Positions 1 through 10,434 of a stretch of 64,000 nucleotides of DNA are shown here, in pieces. This DNA is from Saccharina japonica (taxonomy: Eukaryota; Sar; Phaeophyceae; Laminariales; Laminariaceae). The stretch is taken from contig MEHQ01001468.1 in assembly GCA_008828725.1 (NCBI GenBank), positions 1 to 64,000 of the forward strand, written 5' to 3'. Under the pieces are notes generated by a model that was given only the letters and a program-made list of their open reading frames with translations, made no database searches and had not been told where the DNA came from. The translations under genes were made by a program, and so were the position numbers. Position 1 is the stretch's first letter, and every line of letters begins with the position of its first letter.

Positions 1-323
1 ACTTGGGGCTTAGGATACGCTTTCTGAATGTTTTGGGCCGGGTTTCGGGGAAGTTTTTAGGTGTCTATTTCTCCAGTCTTATGAGTTCTACCGAGCCCCC
101 GCTCTTGAGCCGGGGGGGCAGTTCATGTACAATGACTGCAGGATGTTCGGTTCCACCGTTTCTTCTTTTTGACGTTCCTTGCTCGGCTTCGTGGCCTTGC
201 CGTTCAGAGGTGTGGGAGTGGGTTTTGAGGAGCCGCATCTTCGACTCATGTTTTAGTTCGTGGAATCGGGGTTTCCACGAATTTCTCATATTTCTGCATA
301 TACGGCTCATCAGGGTGGGCTAG
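1..323. repeat. Repeat segment with an inverted copy at 7.14-7.26 kb
   Basis: No gene is recognised here. Roughly 195-320 reads as the reverse complement of 7138-7258; both carry the GAGCCGCATC core and the stretch around TATGCAGAAATATG or its complement. The two copies differ by substitutions and small gaps. This is a dispersed repeat of unknown class. Confidence 0.4.
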
Positions 324-610
324 TGTTATGGTACTGCTGACATGATGTGGAAACGTTTGGTAAATACCTGGTATCAGGTATAAGAATCGTATTGGTAGTA
401 CTTGGAAGGCGGTATCTTAGGTGGGAACCAGGGATGGTTCCCGATGGCTTTGTGCCATCTCGTCTTCTCAGTCGTTCATCACGCGAAAACGGAATAAACC
501 TGCTCTTCTTCTATCTCTACGCAAACAACACACGTGAGTACCAACGAGTACCCGTTCCATAGGCTGACCTGGCTAGGGATACCCTGTCCTCTTACACCAG
601 CATCCTTACA
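324..610 (+). repeat. Solo LTR, family L1, copy 1
   Basis: This 287-bp segment begins TGTTATGG and ends TTACA, giving TG...CA-type LTR ends. It is almost identical to 4831-5118, with differences concentrated in the last 25 bp. The flanks are CTAG on the left and CTGG on the right, so a 4-bp target duplication would need one mismatch. No internal retrotransposon coding lies beside it. The short open frame inside is conserved only because the DNA is. Orientation is relative to copy 2. Confidence 0.55.
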
Positions 611-1893
611 CTGGGATTTCGTTGAGGCGTGCAGCGTCCATGTTTACAGTTTCTAGTCGCGAACAAGGTCGCGATCGCTACACGCGTACGAAGCAGGGCA
701 CTGCTGTAACTGCTCATTTCCTGCTTTGCGCTTTGTGTTGCTAATGTTTCCTCGCGACAAAAAAGTATACTCGTACATGAGAGATCGCTATCACAGCACT
801 ACGGCAGTATACTTGTAGTCCTATTATTCCAGCATCAAATATGGCTGCAGGACGAAATCAACGAGGACATGAACAAGTGAGAAATCAAGTGAAACCGATG
901 AACATTTTCTCAAGTATAGATCATACGAGTATGCATTGTGCGCAACTGGTGCAGGTAGAGTGTAGAGTGAAAACACTCGAAAAAGACTGTCCGGCTGTCT
1001 GGAGGCCTGAACGAATCTTACATTTGTGATTCATGTAGTGCACGAGCCACCCGGGGATAACAGTTTTTGTCCCCCGACCAAAATTTCGCCTTTTGTTCCT
1101 CGAACGATAGGAAATAGGGGAAACGTTTTGGAAAGACTGAAAAAGGCGGAAACTGTTTGGGTCTCGGGCGAGGAAATACGCATCCCTTTATTTAGCAGCA
1201 GCAGTTGCGTCAGACAGTGAAAAACAAGGGGAAACAACTTTACCACGCAATCGTCTGTTTTGCCGCTTACCCCGGAAACATAATATATATATATATCATA
1301 TGCGCTAATGATGGGAGCTTTAACTGGTGTATGCGCCACTATTTGTTAACTCTAACCTTACTTTACTTGGCCGAATCAACCTTGAGTCTCTCCATGCACA
1401 GCATCAATATCGGCCGACTCAACCTATTAATAGAGTCTTACCAATCACAGTACCCATGCACTGATCACTGGCATAGGGTCCGAGTTCGGGTTCGGATTCG
1501 GGTCGGTGGGTCGGCTCTAGGCGACAAGCATATATAAAGAAGGTGTGGCAGCAGTAGTACATCAGTACTGGTATTACGTAGTATTAATATGGTCTACAAA
1601 ACAGCAGTAGGTGCATACCTGGTATAGTTTAGTTAAAGCCCCCACCAGCAAGTGGCGATATAACGACTTTCTGATTTGCTGGAAAAGTTGAAACGCCGCC
1701 AACCATGTGTGTATGTGTTCTTTCCGTCGAAATCCACCATCCAGCACACCCAGCAGGTGGGTGTGTCTGCGTCGATTCTTCATCCAATCGAAAAGAGCGA
1801 AATATCGACAACTTCGACCATAACACATACCACGTATTACGTAATATACATACATATAATATACATACACACCAGTACGACCTACAGTCAGTA
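611..1893. other. Non-coding stretch, no gene seen
   Basis: I see no protein similarity, RNA gene or clear mobile-element end here. The sequence is moderately AT-rich, with short TA runs near 1280 and 1850. The open frames are short and lack recognisable motifs. Confidence 0.4.
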
Positions 1894-2063
1894 GTACGGG
1901 ACACCTAATAAGAAACAGGCTAATACAGAAATCCAGGCTGGTATTCCGAAGAAAATAGTAAATTCGAGAGTCGTTATCTTGAAATTAGTCTAGAAATCAC
2001 CCTCTCTCGAATAAGAAATCCAGCCTGGCCCAGCGTTCCTGTTTCTCATTAGGTGTCCTGTAC
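1894..2063. mobile_element. Fold-back MITE, family M2, copy 1
   Basis: The left end GTACGGGACACCTAATAAG is matched inverted by the right end, which reads CATTAGGTGTCCTGTAC. Inner arms GAAACAGG/CCTGTTTC and CCAGGCTGG/CCAGCCTGG extend the inverted repeat. The 170-bp element would fold into a long hairpin and codes for nothing. Related copies lie at 2210-2373 and 18995-19178. Confidence 0.6.
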
Positions 2064-2209
2064 TGTATATATATGTACGTGTCTAGTGGTGAACTATAAA
2101 ATACCGGCGAACTTCTCAGAATGCCGTGTTCCGGCATGATGACATACTCTGAAGAATTATTATTGGGGCACACGCCAAAACCGCCTTAAAAACGCACTGC
2201 TATACAGAA

Positions 2210-2373
2210 GTACAGGACACCTACATCAATAAGAAACAGGCTAATAAGAAAGCCAGGCTGGGATTTAGAAGAACATCAGAAATTCGGGAGTCGTTATCTT
2301 GAAACTGGTGTGGCAAGCATCCTCTCTTAGATAAAAAACCCAGCCTAAGTCAGCTTACCTGTTTTTTGTTACC
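2210..2373. mobile_element. Fold-back MITE, family M2, copy 2
   Basis: This segment starts GTACAGGACACCTA and carries the same GAAACAGG...CCAGGCTGG left arm. The centre GAGTCGTTATCTTGAA is shared with copy 1, and the right arm is CCCAGCCTA...CCTGTTTT. The outermost right terminus has decayed. Confidence 0.5.
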
Positions 2374-4302
2374 CGAATGCACATATCATATTATATCGGT
2401 AATGTAACTCGAACAAATCAATAAAAAATCAAAGACAGGCTTTTCCTTTGTTGGTTGATGCATGATCAACATCACGTCAGAATAGGCATTATTGAGCGGG
2501 GCATAGTCAACCCCCCGCTCTGCCCGTTTTATGGCTGGCCCAGCTCGTACAAGAGTGTAAAACCCGGTCTGGTGTTACGTACTCTCTCCACATATCTAGC
2601 TTTTTCTGTACCCTATGCTATATACTCTACCGTTCCTGTGCCCTTCTTTTTTCTCACTCCCTCCTATTCGTTAGAGTTGTAACCCAGGTCCGTCTCTAAG
2701 TAGGCTCTTCTTCTCCCCTCCCCACTATACGGTACGATCATGTGTATCTTGTGTTGACATCAAAATGACGGATCTAGCAGGACAAAAATCATCACCAGAA
2801 GGGCGTAGTGGTCGACGCTACGTAATACTGTATGTATACAAAAAGGAAATTATAAACGCTGTATAGACCCATCAGGCCCGGACGCTACTACCCTACAGTA
2901 CGAATCGACTACTACAGTAAGTACTACTGCTATGCAGCGTGCCATTGTTGGCTCTCTGCTCACTCGGGTCACTCACACGAGGCGCCTGACGTTGCTTGCG
3001 ATGTTGTATGTTCTTGGAATATTTGCTTTTCCTTGCCGAAATATCTTATGACCGAAGAGGGGGGCGTGATGTAGTCATCTAGTCAGCAGGTAAAACGCCA
3101 GTGATGTCGGATTACCGCATTACCTCCTTACGGCGAGGCTGACTTGAAAGTAAGTACTAAGGCCGCGGTAATTACTGTAGGTCCCCTGCCCCTATATACA
3201 AAAGCCATACATTTCTATAGGAAATCCCGGCATTTTTTGCACTTGAGCTTCTGCCTTCCATCTTTCGTTGTCTTTCCACTTTTGAGCTTGCGCTGCGGCC
3301 CTGCGACTTGCTGTGACCATAGCGATGGCATCTTTGATAGCGAAGAGGTCGAAGCAGGCTAGTGTGCGTAAGTACAGTAGTTCCATCCGGTTAGCAACAC
3401 CCTCGCTTACCAAGTGGGTCGACATCTCACATAATTTTTTGTTTGTTAGGGGGGGGGGGTTACTAAAACCAAGTGAAAAAAATGAAAATAAGGATCATTT
3501 TTTTTTTCCATTTTCTTATTTCATCATGTGACCACAACGGTTGCAACGGTTTTCTATTCCGACCTCTGGGGTTGTGGTGTGTCGTTTTCTCTTTTTTCCG
3601 GGCGCCCCTGTATGGGTGGTCTGTTATTTCGTTTTTCTACCCTCGTCGACATCCAGCGTACTATCCAGTCAGTGCTTGTGCTGATTGTTCGTCCCGGAGA
3701 AGGTACAAAAGCAAGCGATGTGGGTACAAAAACCACGACAAGACCAAAGGTACTGCAGTGCGTTGACATCAGATTGCACATCGGCAGGATGATTAGACCA
3801 TGCAACACCACGCCATCGCACTGGAGACGACAAGCATAATAGCATACGATACTCGTATGTGTACAATAGTATAGGCCCGCCAATAAGAAAGTGCCCAGTA
3901 AGAAAATAATGCGAGCTCACTTATTCTAAGCATTATTATCATAAGAAAGAGCAACACACGTTCTGAGGTTCAATAGCAATGTGCAGCGGACTTTATTTAC
4001 ACAGCAGTGCAGTACTGTACTGTACCTCTACTGGTATACCAGTCCAGGTCGGAAGTATAAGCCTGAATTAGACGTATGTATACGTATGTTACAGTAGTAT
4101 CTTATCGGAAAAACGAACAATCGAGTTTTTGTTCTTTTTACTGTCTTCACCATGATGAACCGGTGCACTAAAGCAACGCAAAACACTTCCAAAATATGAC
4201 ATAAATACTAACCTGCACATGGTCTCACGAAGGAAGGACACTCCGAGCTTTCCTCACGTTCTCACGTTTCCTGCCGGTAAAGGTCCTTCGATTGTTTTTT
4301 TT
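2374..4302. repeat. Non-genic segment paralogous to parts of 60.4-63.8 kb
   Basis: No gene is seen. Blocks here have recognisable relatives near the right end of the window. About 2690-2750 matches about 61990-62060 (GTAGGCTCTTCT, CCCCACTATACGGTA). About 2770-3065 matches about 63490-63765 (AGCAGGACAAA, CTATGCAGCGTGCC, GACCGAAGAGG). About 3550-3670 matches about 60410-60545 (GACCTCTGG, GGCGCCC, GTCGACATCCAG). The blocks are not collinear, which suggests pieces of one large repeat or an old rearranged duplication. Confidence 0.45.
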
Positions 4303-4390
4303 TAGGGCTGTGAGCAAAGCCAGCCAACTAACTGACTTTAGTTGACTAGTTGGCTGGCGTTAGCCAGCCAACTAGTCGACTAAAAGTCAG

Positions 4391-4500
4391 GCGAGCGAAG
4401 CGAGCCCCCCCCGGCCGAGGGGGCCCCGCTGGAGGCGCCCCCGGAGGGGCCACCGGAGGCGTCTCCGGAGGATCCCGCTGAAGGCGCCGCCGGAGGCCAA
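4391..4500. repeat. GC-rich CCGGAGG-type short repeats inside the hAT-like element
   Basis: The stretch is built from variants of CCGGAGG and GGAGGCGCC, far richer in GC than its surroundings. It reads as a low-complexity Ala/Gly/Ser frame on the minus strand, which I do not regard as a gene. Confidence 0.45.
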
Positions 4501-4830
4501 AAAAATGCGCTATTTGGCTTCATTTTACACCCAAAAAGCACGATAAATGAGCCAAGTTTATCTCTGGTTTTGATCACGAAACAGGTATATTTCTAAACTT
4601 CGTCTCAGTTTGTCGGATATTAAAGAGATGCACCAGAATATATGGTACATACTCGTGCGGCAGGCAGTAGCACATCACCAGTACAAACTGAAAATAGGAC
4701 ACAAAATAGACTGGGATCGGCCAAACTAGACGAGGATCGACCAAAATAGACTGGAATCGACACACAGCTCAGGACGAGCATCGCTCAAACACCCGAGCCA
4801 GAGGTCCTCATCATCCAGTTGACACGCTCA

Positions 4831-5118
4831 TGTTATGGTACTGCTGACATGATGTGGAAACGTTTGGTAAATACCTGGTATCAGGTATAAGAATCGTATT
4901 GGTAGTACTTGGAAGGCGGTATCTTAGGTGGGAACCAGGGATGGTTCCCGATGGCTTTGTGCCATCTCGTCTTCTCAGTCGTTCATCACGCGAAAACGGA
5001 ATAAACCTGCTCTTCTTCTATCTCTACGCAAACAACACACGTGAGTACCAACGAGTACCCGTTCCCTAGGCTGACCTGGCTAGGGATACCCTGTCCTCTT
5101 ATACCTAGCATCACTACA
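4831..5118 (+). repeat. Solo LTR, family L1, copy 2, with target duplication
   Basis: This 288-bp segment starts TGTTATGG and ends CTACA. It is flanked by CTCA on both sides (4827-4830 and 5119-5122), a 4-bp target-site duplication, or 5 bp if the boundary shifts by one. It lies inside the hAT-like element, so it is the younger insertion. It is near-identical to 324-610. No internal region remains. Confidence 0.65.
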
Positions 5119-5838
5119 CTCATGACAGAGACACACTTGTATTATTACAGTAATAATAGCACGTTAGGACAAAGTCCCGCCATCACAGTTGACCGCATTA
5201 ACCATAAGACCAGAGTTCCACCTATTACTGTATACTCGTCCGGCACAAAATATTTCCGATGACGTTTACGAAGTAGTCATAGCTCAAGTTTTTTTTAATG
5301 AGACAACCATATATTCGTGACCGCAAAACAAGAGGAACCGATGCTCAGAACGAGAAAGAAAACTAATTTCCACCCTAAATTCAAGTAGTTACGCAAAAAT
5401 GCATAAAACAATATTTCAAGACTGGCCAAAATCGACCAAAATCAGTCATTTTTGGCAAATATAAATGATAAATATCTCACGCAATTTCGCATTGCTGCAA
5501 ACGAAAAAAACGGTCTGGAGGTGTGGACGAAATCAATCGTTTGCCGTATTCTATTAGTATATCGCACGATATGTCAAACAATAGTAACCAGGGGAAAATG
5601 ACCTTCGATATACATTGTTTCCCTCATATCTCTCCCTGTAAAGCTGTTTTTTTATTATGAAAAAAATGGCCGGCGGCCTATGGTCATAGCTCCTCAAATC
5701 AGTGCTCAGAATTTGGGTGTGAAAAGTATTACACCCAGGGAAACAAGGGGCTTGTTTATACGTTTTTGGCATAAACGAGGCGAATTCATAATATAATAAA
5801 ATTACACAAAATCGTGAGAAGCTGCGCGCAGTGTTGAG

Positions 5839-6297
5839 CTACCTCACGGTGAATCCAGATTTCCGAACAGCGCAACACATCCTGAGAAATGTACCTTGGT
5901 GCGGGGAATGTATTGGAAGTATTGAAATATTGTCCCATATGGACTCCAAAGATGCAGAACCCCGCAAATCATCTCGCATCAAAAGTATGAACCCCTGTCC
6001 CCGTTCGGGGCGCTTGGAAAGCCGGCGCTCCGTCTGTACGCGGTAGCGAACCGCTACCTTGTCGCGTGCACTCGCTTTCGGAGGAGCGCTCGGTACAGTC
6101 ACTTCTTCGTCGGACGCTACATCACCGCCATGGTCCGTCGACAGGACAGGCTCAGCGGTGCCGGCACCCTCGGCCCTGCCATCGGCACCGGCACCGTCGA
6201 TGGTGATGGGTTGATGCGCCATGAGTTGTGGAAGACCTCTCTCTCTGCGCGTGGTGGTACTGCTTGGGGACGCCGTGAGATACGCACCCCGTACCAA
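5839..6297 (-). CDS. Unrecognised 152-codon open frame inside the hAT-like element
   Basis: This minus-strand frame begins at an ATG near 6297 and runs to a stop near 5839. The first half is rich in Ala, Gly, Thr and acidic residues; the second half contains IWDNISILPIHSPHQ and a Cys-Cys pair. I recognise no domain and see no hAT transposase motif. It lies wholly between the terminal repeats of the element, so it may be a transposase remnant, a captured fragment or chance. A higher GC content than the flanks favours a once-coding origin. Confidence 0.22.
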   Translation of the reverse strand: MVRGAYLTASPSSTTTRRERGLPQLMAHQPITIDGAGADGRAEGAGTAEPVLSTDHGGDVASDEEVTVPSAPPKASARDKVAVRYRVQTERRLSKRPERGQGFILLMRDDLRGSASLESIWDNISILPIHSPHQGTFLRMCCAVRKSGFTVR

Positions 6298-6428
6298 ACA
6301 AGCCTTCCTACAAGCAAGGAAACCCGCAAAACAAAACTAGTGGATAGTTAGCACCGCCGCAACCAGCTTGGAAAACTAGCCATCTAATAACTAGCTGGCA
6401 ACTATTAGTCAGCCAACTCACAGCCCTA

Positions 6429-6780
6429 GTTTTTGTTTTTTTTTCACATCGGATTTGAAACTTTCTCCCCTATCCAATAAACCAATAAAAAAAGTGGTCG
6501 TGAAAAAACTGCGACGTGTGATAAGACTGGGTGAGACACAGAGTATCCCCTTGCAGGTTTGTCTATTAAGCATCCTTGGTGTTACTCACTTTCCGTATAA
6601 TAAAGCGTAGAAGGGAAGCAGCGTTTATTAAACCCCGAGCCAGATGACATCTGCTTCGGGACGGGCTTCAAGTATGGCCCTCCATTGATAATACCCCGAA
6701 TACCGAATACGAATGCCATCCAAGTTATAATAAAACGGACCAATTACCTATACAGAGGGGTTTACTGGCCTTCCTAGCCC
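6429..6780. other. Non-coding stretch, nothing recognised
   Basis: A T-rich start is followed by moderately AT-rich sequence. No coding potential, RNA gene or repeat end is evident. Confidence 0.35.
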
Positions 6781-6785
6781 ATTAC

Positions 6786-7135
6786 ATTATGTGAGGGTAT
6801 TACCTGCTGAGCTATAGGGGTAAAAGATCGATCAATTACCCAGCCCAGGGTAATCCTTATAACACTCTCCCCCCCTCTGAACGGCGAGATATTTGGGACG
6901 TCGGTACCGTATACGGCCGTACGTTGACCTACCCGCTTCGTTTCAATACCTGGGGAACCAGGGAGACGTGTTATTTGGGGACGCACGCGCAAGCGTTTCT
7001 GAAAAAAGAAACGTTCGAAGTGAGATTCGAACCCGTGTCCTCGACGACGTCAAATGTGAGGGTATTACCTGCTGAGCTATATGGGTAAAAGATCGATCAA
7101 TTACCCAGCCCAGGGTAATCCTTATAACAATTACA
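6786..7135 (-). repeat. tRNA-like repeat, two tandemly placed partial copies
   Basis: On the minus strand the right copy (about 7020-7130) contains a pol III A-box-like stretch, TAGCTCAGCAGGTA. About 35 nt on, it has a B-box-like GGGTTCGAATCTC. The spacing is tRNA-like, but the acceptor and T stems do not pair well, so this is not a working tRNA. The left copy (about 6786-6870) repeats the A-box half and the preceding GGATTACCCTGGGCTGGG but lacks the B box. A tRNA-derived SINE or a decayed tRNA cluster fits. Confidence 0.45.
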
Positions 7136-7137
7136 CA

Positions 7138-7258
7138 AGTCCACCCTGATGAGCCGTATATGCAGAAATATGGAAAAAAACGGGGAAATCCCAGTTCTCC
7201 GAATTCGAACATGAGTCGAGGATGCGGCTCCCCGAAACCCTCCCACACCTCTACGTTG
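7138..7258 (-). repeat. Inverted copy of the repeat at 195-320
   Basis: The segment corresponds to the reverse complement of 195-320. It contains a TTCGAA-type B-box-like core, so it may belong to the same tRNA-related repeat as its neighbour, but no A box is visible. Confidence 0.4.
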
Positions 7259-7509
7259 CTAGGCTAAGAAGCCGGAGACAAAAAAAAACGCAAAGAAAGG
7301 CAATCGAACGTAAACGCATGTGCTGTGAACCCACGTTTTTTTTTTTTTGTAAATGTTTTCAGTTTGTCTTCGGTAACGCAAGGTATAGGTAGCTCAGTAA
7401 TTTTCCAGAGCGCGGCCAAAGCATAGGTATGCTGCTGTTCTGTCGATTGCGATGACTAATTTTGTTTTGGGAAAATTCAAGTTTGTTTCTCCAAAAACAA
7501 AATTGAAAC

Positions 7510-7770
7510 AAAACTAAGAACGGCTTGTGAGGCGGACTTGTATACGGATGACAGCTTAAATGAGTGGGGGTGTATGGTTTTGTGAGGAAGCGTGTGTGCG
7601 CTTGGTCTTTGAGGAGAAATGCTCTTGAACGGGAGGCGGGGGTATGGCATATATCATCGTTGCTGCTGGCTTTAGCGTAATCCCTTACAGTTAGCCGAAG
7701 GTCACCGATATATCTGAAGAACCATATACGAAGTATATATATTGCACGGAGAGCAAGGGTGGCCCAAAAC
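7510..7770 (-). repeat. Dispersed repeat R4, copy 1
   Basis: On the minus strand this segment shares GGTTCTTCAGATAT.TCGGTGA and TACGCTAAAGCCAGCAG with 36430-36560 and 59290-59440 (plus strand). At 7513-7556 it also shares AAGAACGGCTTGTGAGGCGGA with the tandem duplication at 37911-38034. A long minus-strand open frame crosses it, but nothing in it looks like a protein family. Confidence 0.45.
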
Positions 7771-8112
7771 TTATTTTCCGACACCTCACGTCGAATTATT
7801 CGACTTCGACCCTCGGGGGGGGGGGGTACCTGACACCGCCCACTCCCTCTACGCCTGAATAAAATATATATAAAACTGAACACAGGGGACAGTAGAGAGC
7901 CCCCCCCCCCTGCTTGATAAAATGCCTTCCATAGTACTACAATACTACCTGACACCGTCCCCTCCGAACACAGGGGACGGTAGAGAGCCGTCCCCTGCTT
8001 GATACAAGGCCTTCCATAGTATTATACAATGCTACTACTGGGCGGCGCTGCGATCTATAGGCGCAGCTGCGTAGTGACAGCGACTGCAGCAGTAGTGAGC
8101 GGTACAATTTAA
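7771..8112. other. Non-coding stretch with G/C homopolymers
   Basis: No gene is seen. Runs of G (about 7816-7827) and C (about 7900-7910) are present. A short local duplication lies at about 7880-7935 and 7968-8020, where ACACAGGGGAC and AGAGAGCC recur. Confidence 0.35.
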
Positions 8113-8860
8113 GGGGCCCCTTCGGTATTAAAAAAAAGAGTACTTGAGTATTGAAAAATATATATTTTCCGTTATTTTTACAGCAGCAAGAATACTATTT
8201 CTGGTATAATAACACCCTATCAGTACTCCTTACGAAAAACGGCATAGCTCCAGTTCTAATGCTCAGACCGTCGACCGACCGAAGTATAGCTTGCTCGTTA
8301 TATGCTCTAGGGGGTATTGGGGCTCTTGGGTCTGCAAGGGAGGGCAAACATTGCTGTGTTTGCATCACGAAACGAAAGTGCTCCGCAGCAATATTTTGAT
8401 CGTTTCGGAGCCTCTGTTTGGTATCTACACTCTGCTGTGGCCACGTAGGATGCTACGGATGGTCGAACTAGAGGCTCAGGTACGTTTACCTACTAGTGCT
8501 GGACGTCCTCGTCGAAAATCTGAGTCGAAACAGTACCAGCAGCCGGAGAAATTGCTACTTTTCAAATTCGCCTTGGGTACCAGGGGTATGTATGGCGAGT
8601 CGTTTTCGAGTAAGAGGCACTTTTCGTGATGAACAAGGCGTCTGATCGATATGCCTCTTGACACACAAATACATGTTGACCGTGATCTAGGCTCTCTGAA
8701 ACTACTCATTGGTCGAAATTATGAGCATTAGCACTGGAGAAGTGCCGTTTTCCTTAGGCGGTCACGAAAATGTGAAGATTATACCAGAAATAGTATTGCA
8801 ACTGAGAAAAAAAGGATTGTTTTTTCATTTGCTCATATAGTTTTTGTCCGAAGGAGCCCC
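8113..8860. mobile_element. TTAA-flanked MITE, family P1, copy 1 (piggyBac-like ends)
   Basis: The 748-bp element has ends GGGGCCCCTTCGG and CCGAAGGAGCCCC, inverted with one mismatch. It is flanked by TTAA at 8109-8112 and 8861-8864. It is similar along its whole length to 11025-11776, including GAGTACTTGAG, CGGCATAGCTCCAGTTCTAATG, CATCACGAAACGAAAGTGCTC and GAAAATGTG near the right end. TTAA duplication with G/C-rich ends is the piggyBac pattern. No transposase is encoded. Confidence 0.65.
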
Positions 8861-8864
8861 TTAA

Positions 8865-9490
8865 AGGAACTATGAGCTCGCTCGAAGGTGGACCAGAAGG
8901 CCCGAAGAGCCGTGGGATCGGCAGGCTTGGCATGGAATGTCGAGTGCGTTTTTGTTTTGCTTCGGCACATCGTATATTCGGTCGACAAGCTTTGTCGGAT
9001 TAACATGCAGGTTCCTTCCTTCTCAGCAGATATATTGATAGGCCCTAGGTATCTTGCACACCTGTGTATACCCCTGCAACGATAATCCACCAGGGAAACC
9101 AACCGCTGACCGCGCTTGGTGTCTTTGACACCTTACCTTCCCACATGATTCTGTACACGTCGTGTATGTCACTGTCGGAGACATCGCGAACAGCAGTGTT
9201 CGACACTCTCATATTACACTATGGAATTCCTGGTCAAGTCGTAAAACGGTAAGACTACGCTTACAAGTCCATATGCCAGTATTATGGCATGCTCGTTAAG
9301 CACATGACAGTGCACGATACCACCAAGCCTCGACCAAGCAGCAAACAAAGGAGAACAATCACACGAGGTATAACATGTCGCACGAGGGATGTGTGGTGTC
9401 ATGTTACGTTGTTTGACTCGATGTGAGGGTTTGCGCCTCTCCGGTACTGTCACATAAATAACATACTGCACCAATTCACGGAAAGCCCGA
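8865..9490. other. Non-coding stretch between MITE and LINE remnant
   Basis: I see no recognisable coding, and no reverse transcriptase motifs that would extend the LINE remnant upstream. Confidence 0.35.
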
Positions 9491-10434
9491 CAGAAGCTGG
9501 GCAAGCTGGTGAATCAGGGCCGGCACGCTGCCCACACTGTTTCGCTGGAGGAGCTACCGGAGACGGCACGCCCCCCCGGACCAGGCGACCCGCTGGGGGG
9601 GTCCGAGACCAAGGCCTTCGCCAAGGCTCGCTATCCGAGTCTACAGGGGGCAGGAGCCGCGGCATGCCTTCGGGCAAGGCCAACGGGTTCACTACGTGTC
9701 ATACCCGCGGCAGAGTTCGTGGGCATGGGAAGACGTTTCATTGGGATCAAGGAGCACGTGGCAGTGAGGTGCCCCTGCTGTGATGCAATCGACGTGGACA
9801 CCCGCCACGCACTCATCTGCCCCACAACGGGGGCCTAGGTCAACCAGCATCAGCCGCTCGACCACGCGATGTCCCGCACGTTGAAGCGTCTGGGAATTCA
9901 ACACCAAGTGGAGAGCGGCGAACCGTTCACCGTAGACCGAAATCTGCGGATGGACATTGTAGTCAGGAGAGGAGGTGTCCGGGACGCTCCAAACAGGGAC
10001 TACAGGGAGAAGTTCATCCGGCTGGAGGTCACCCATGCTGACCCTCAAGCGCAGGTACACCTGTAAGGAGGCAGTGCTGATCACGATGGATCAGCTGCCT
10101 CTACCTCCAAGGCGCGCAAGCGCCAACACTACGACGTGTGTCCTTCGACGAACGGAGTCACAAACTTGCCACTTTAGCGGGGGAAAGCTTTGGGTGTCTC
10201 CGGGTAGAGGGCAGCAACTTCATCGAACAACTGGCAGCTATTGTCGGGGGGGGGGGGGGGGACGATGAGTCGGTGGCTAGGACCTGTTGCAAGTCGTCTC
10301 GGTGGCCACACAGGTCGCCATTTCGAGGGGGGTATCGCGGTTCAAACTCCAACTCAGAGACCGCCAGGAAGCGAGGAGGAGCAGGGTGGGATGGGGTGAC
10401 AGACCCACACCGATGGCGTGGGGATGGAGCTTGA
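9491..10434 (+). pseudogene. LINE 3' end: CCHC finger and restriction-like endonuclease, broken
   Basis: The C-terminal part of a non-LTR retrotransposon polyprotein can be read on the plus strand. After a Gly/Ala-rich stretch comes EFVGMGRRFIGIKEH. A zinc-binding motif CPCCDAIDVDTRHALIC follows (about 9766-9816), with C..C, H and C in R2-like spacing. Then come RMDIVV (about 9946) and a tract with REKFIRLEVTHADP (about 10006), resembling the PD-(D/E)xK-type endonuclease of RLE LINEs. An in-frame TAG near 9836 and a stop near 10066 break it; it resumes in another frame at about 10138 (RSHKLATLAGESFG). No reverse transcriptase lies upstream, so this is a 5'-truncated dead copy. The domain assignment is by motif pattern. 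Confidence 0.6.

Larger units (their letters stand above)
4303..6428. mobile_element. Non-autonomous DNA transposon, hAT-like ends
   Basis: The left end TAGGGCTGTGAG is matched exactly inverted by CTCACAGCCCTA at the right end, a 12-bp terminal inverted repeat. Both subterminal zones are rich in AGCCAGCCAACTA and TAGTTGGCTGG motifs, as transposase-binding repeats often are. TAGGG ends with subterminal repeats are typical of hAT elements. Flanks are T-runs (GTTTTTTT on the left, GTTTTTGT on the right), so an 8-bp duplication is plausible but not provable. No transposase is recognisable inside. A solo LTR at 4831-5118 is nested in it. Confidence 0.55.

Noticed and set aside
324-5118. A single LTR retrotransposon bounded by the two L1 LTRs
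   Set aside because: Copy 2 has its own flanking CTCA duplication and lies inside a hAT-like element; no retroelement coding lies between the copies.
7359-7955. 198-codon minus-strand frame
   Set aside because: It spans dispersed repeat R4 and G/C runs. The R4 copies at 36.4 and 59.3 kb do not keep the frame.
9450-9692. Minus-strand frame opposite the LINE remnant
   Set aside because: It is antisense to the CCHC/endonuclease-bearing frame and has no motif of its own.
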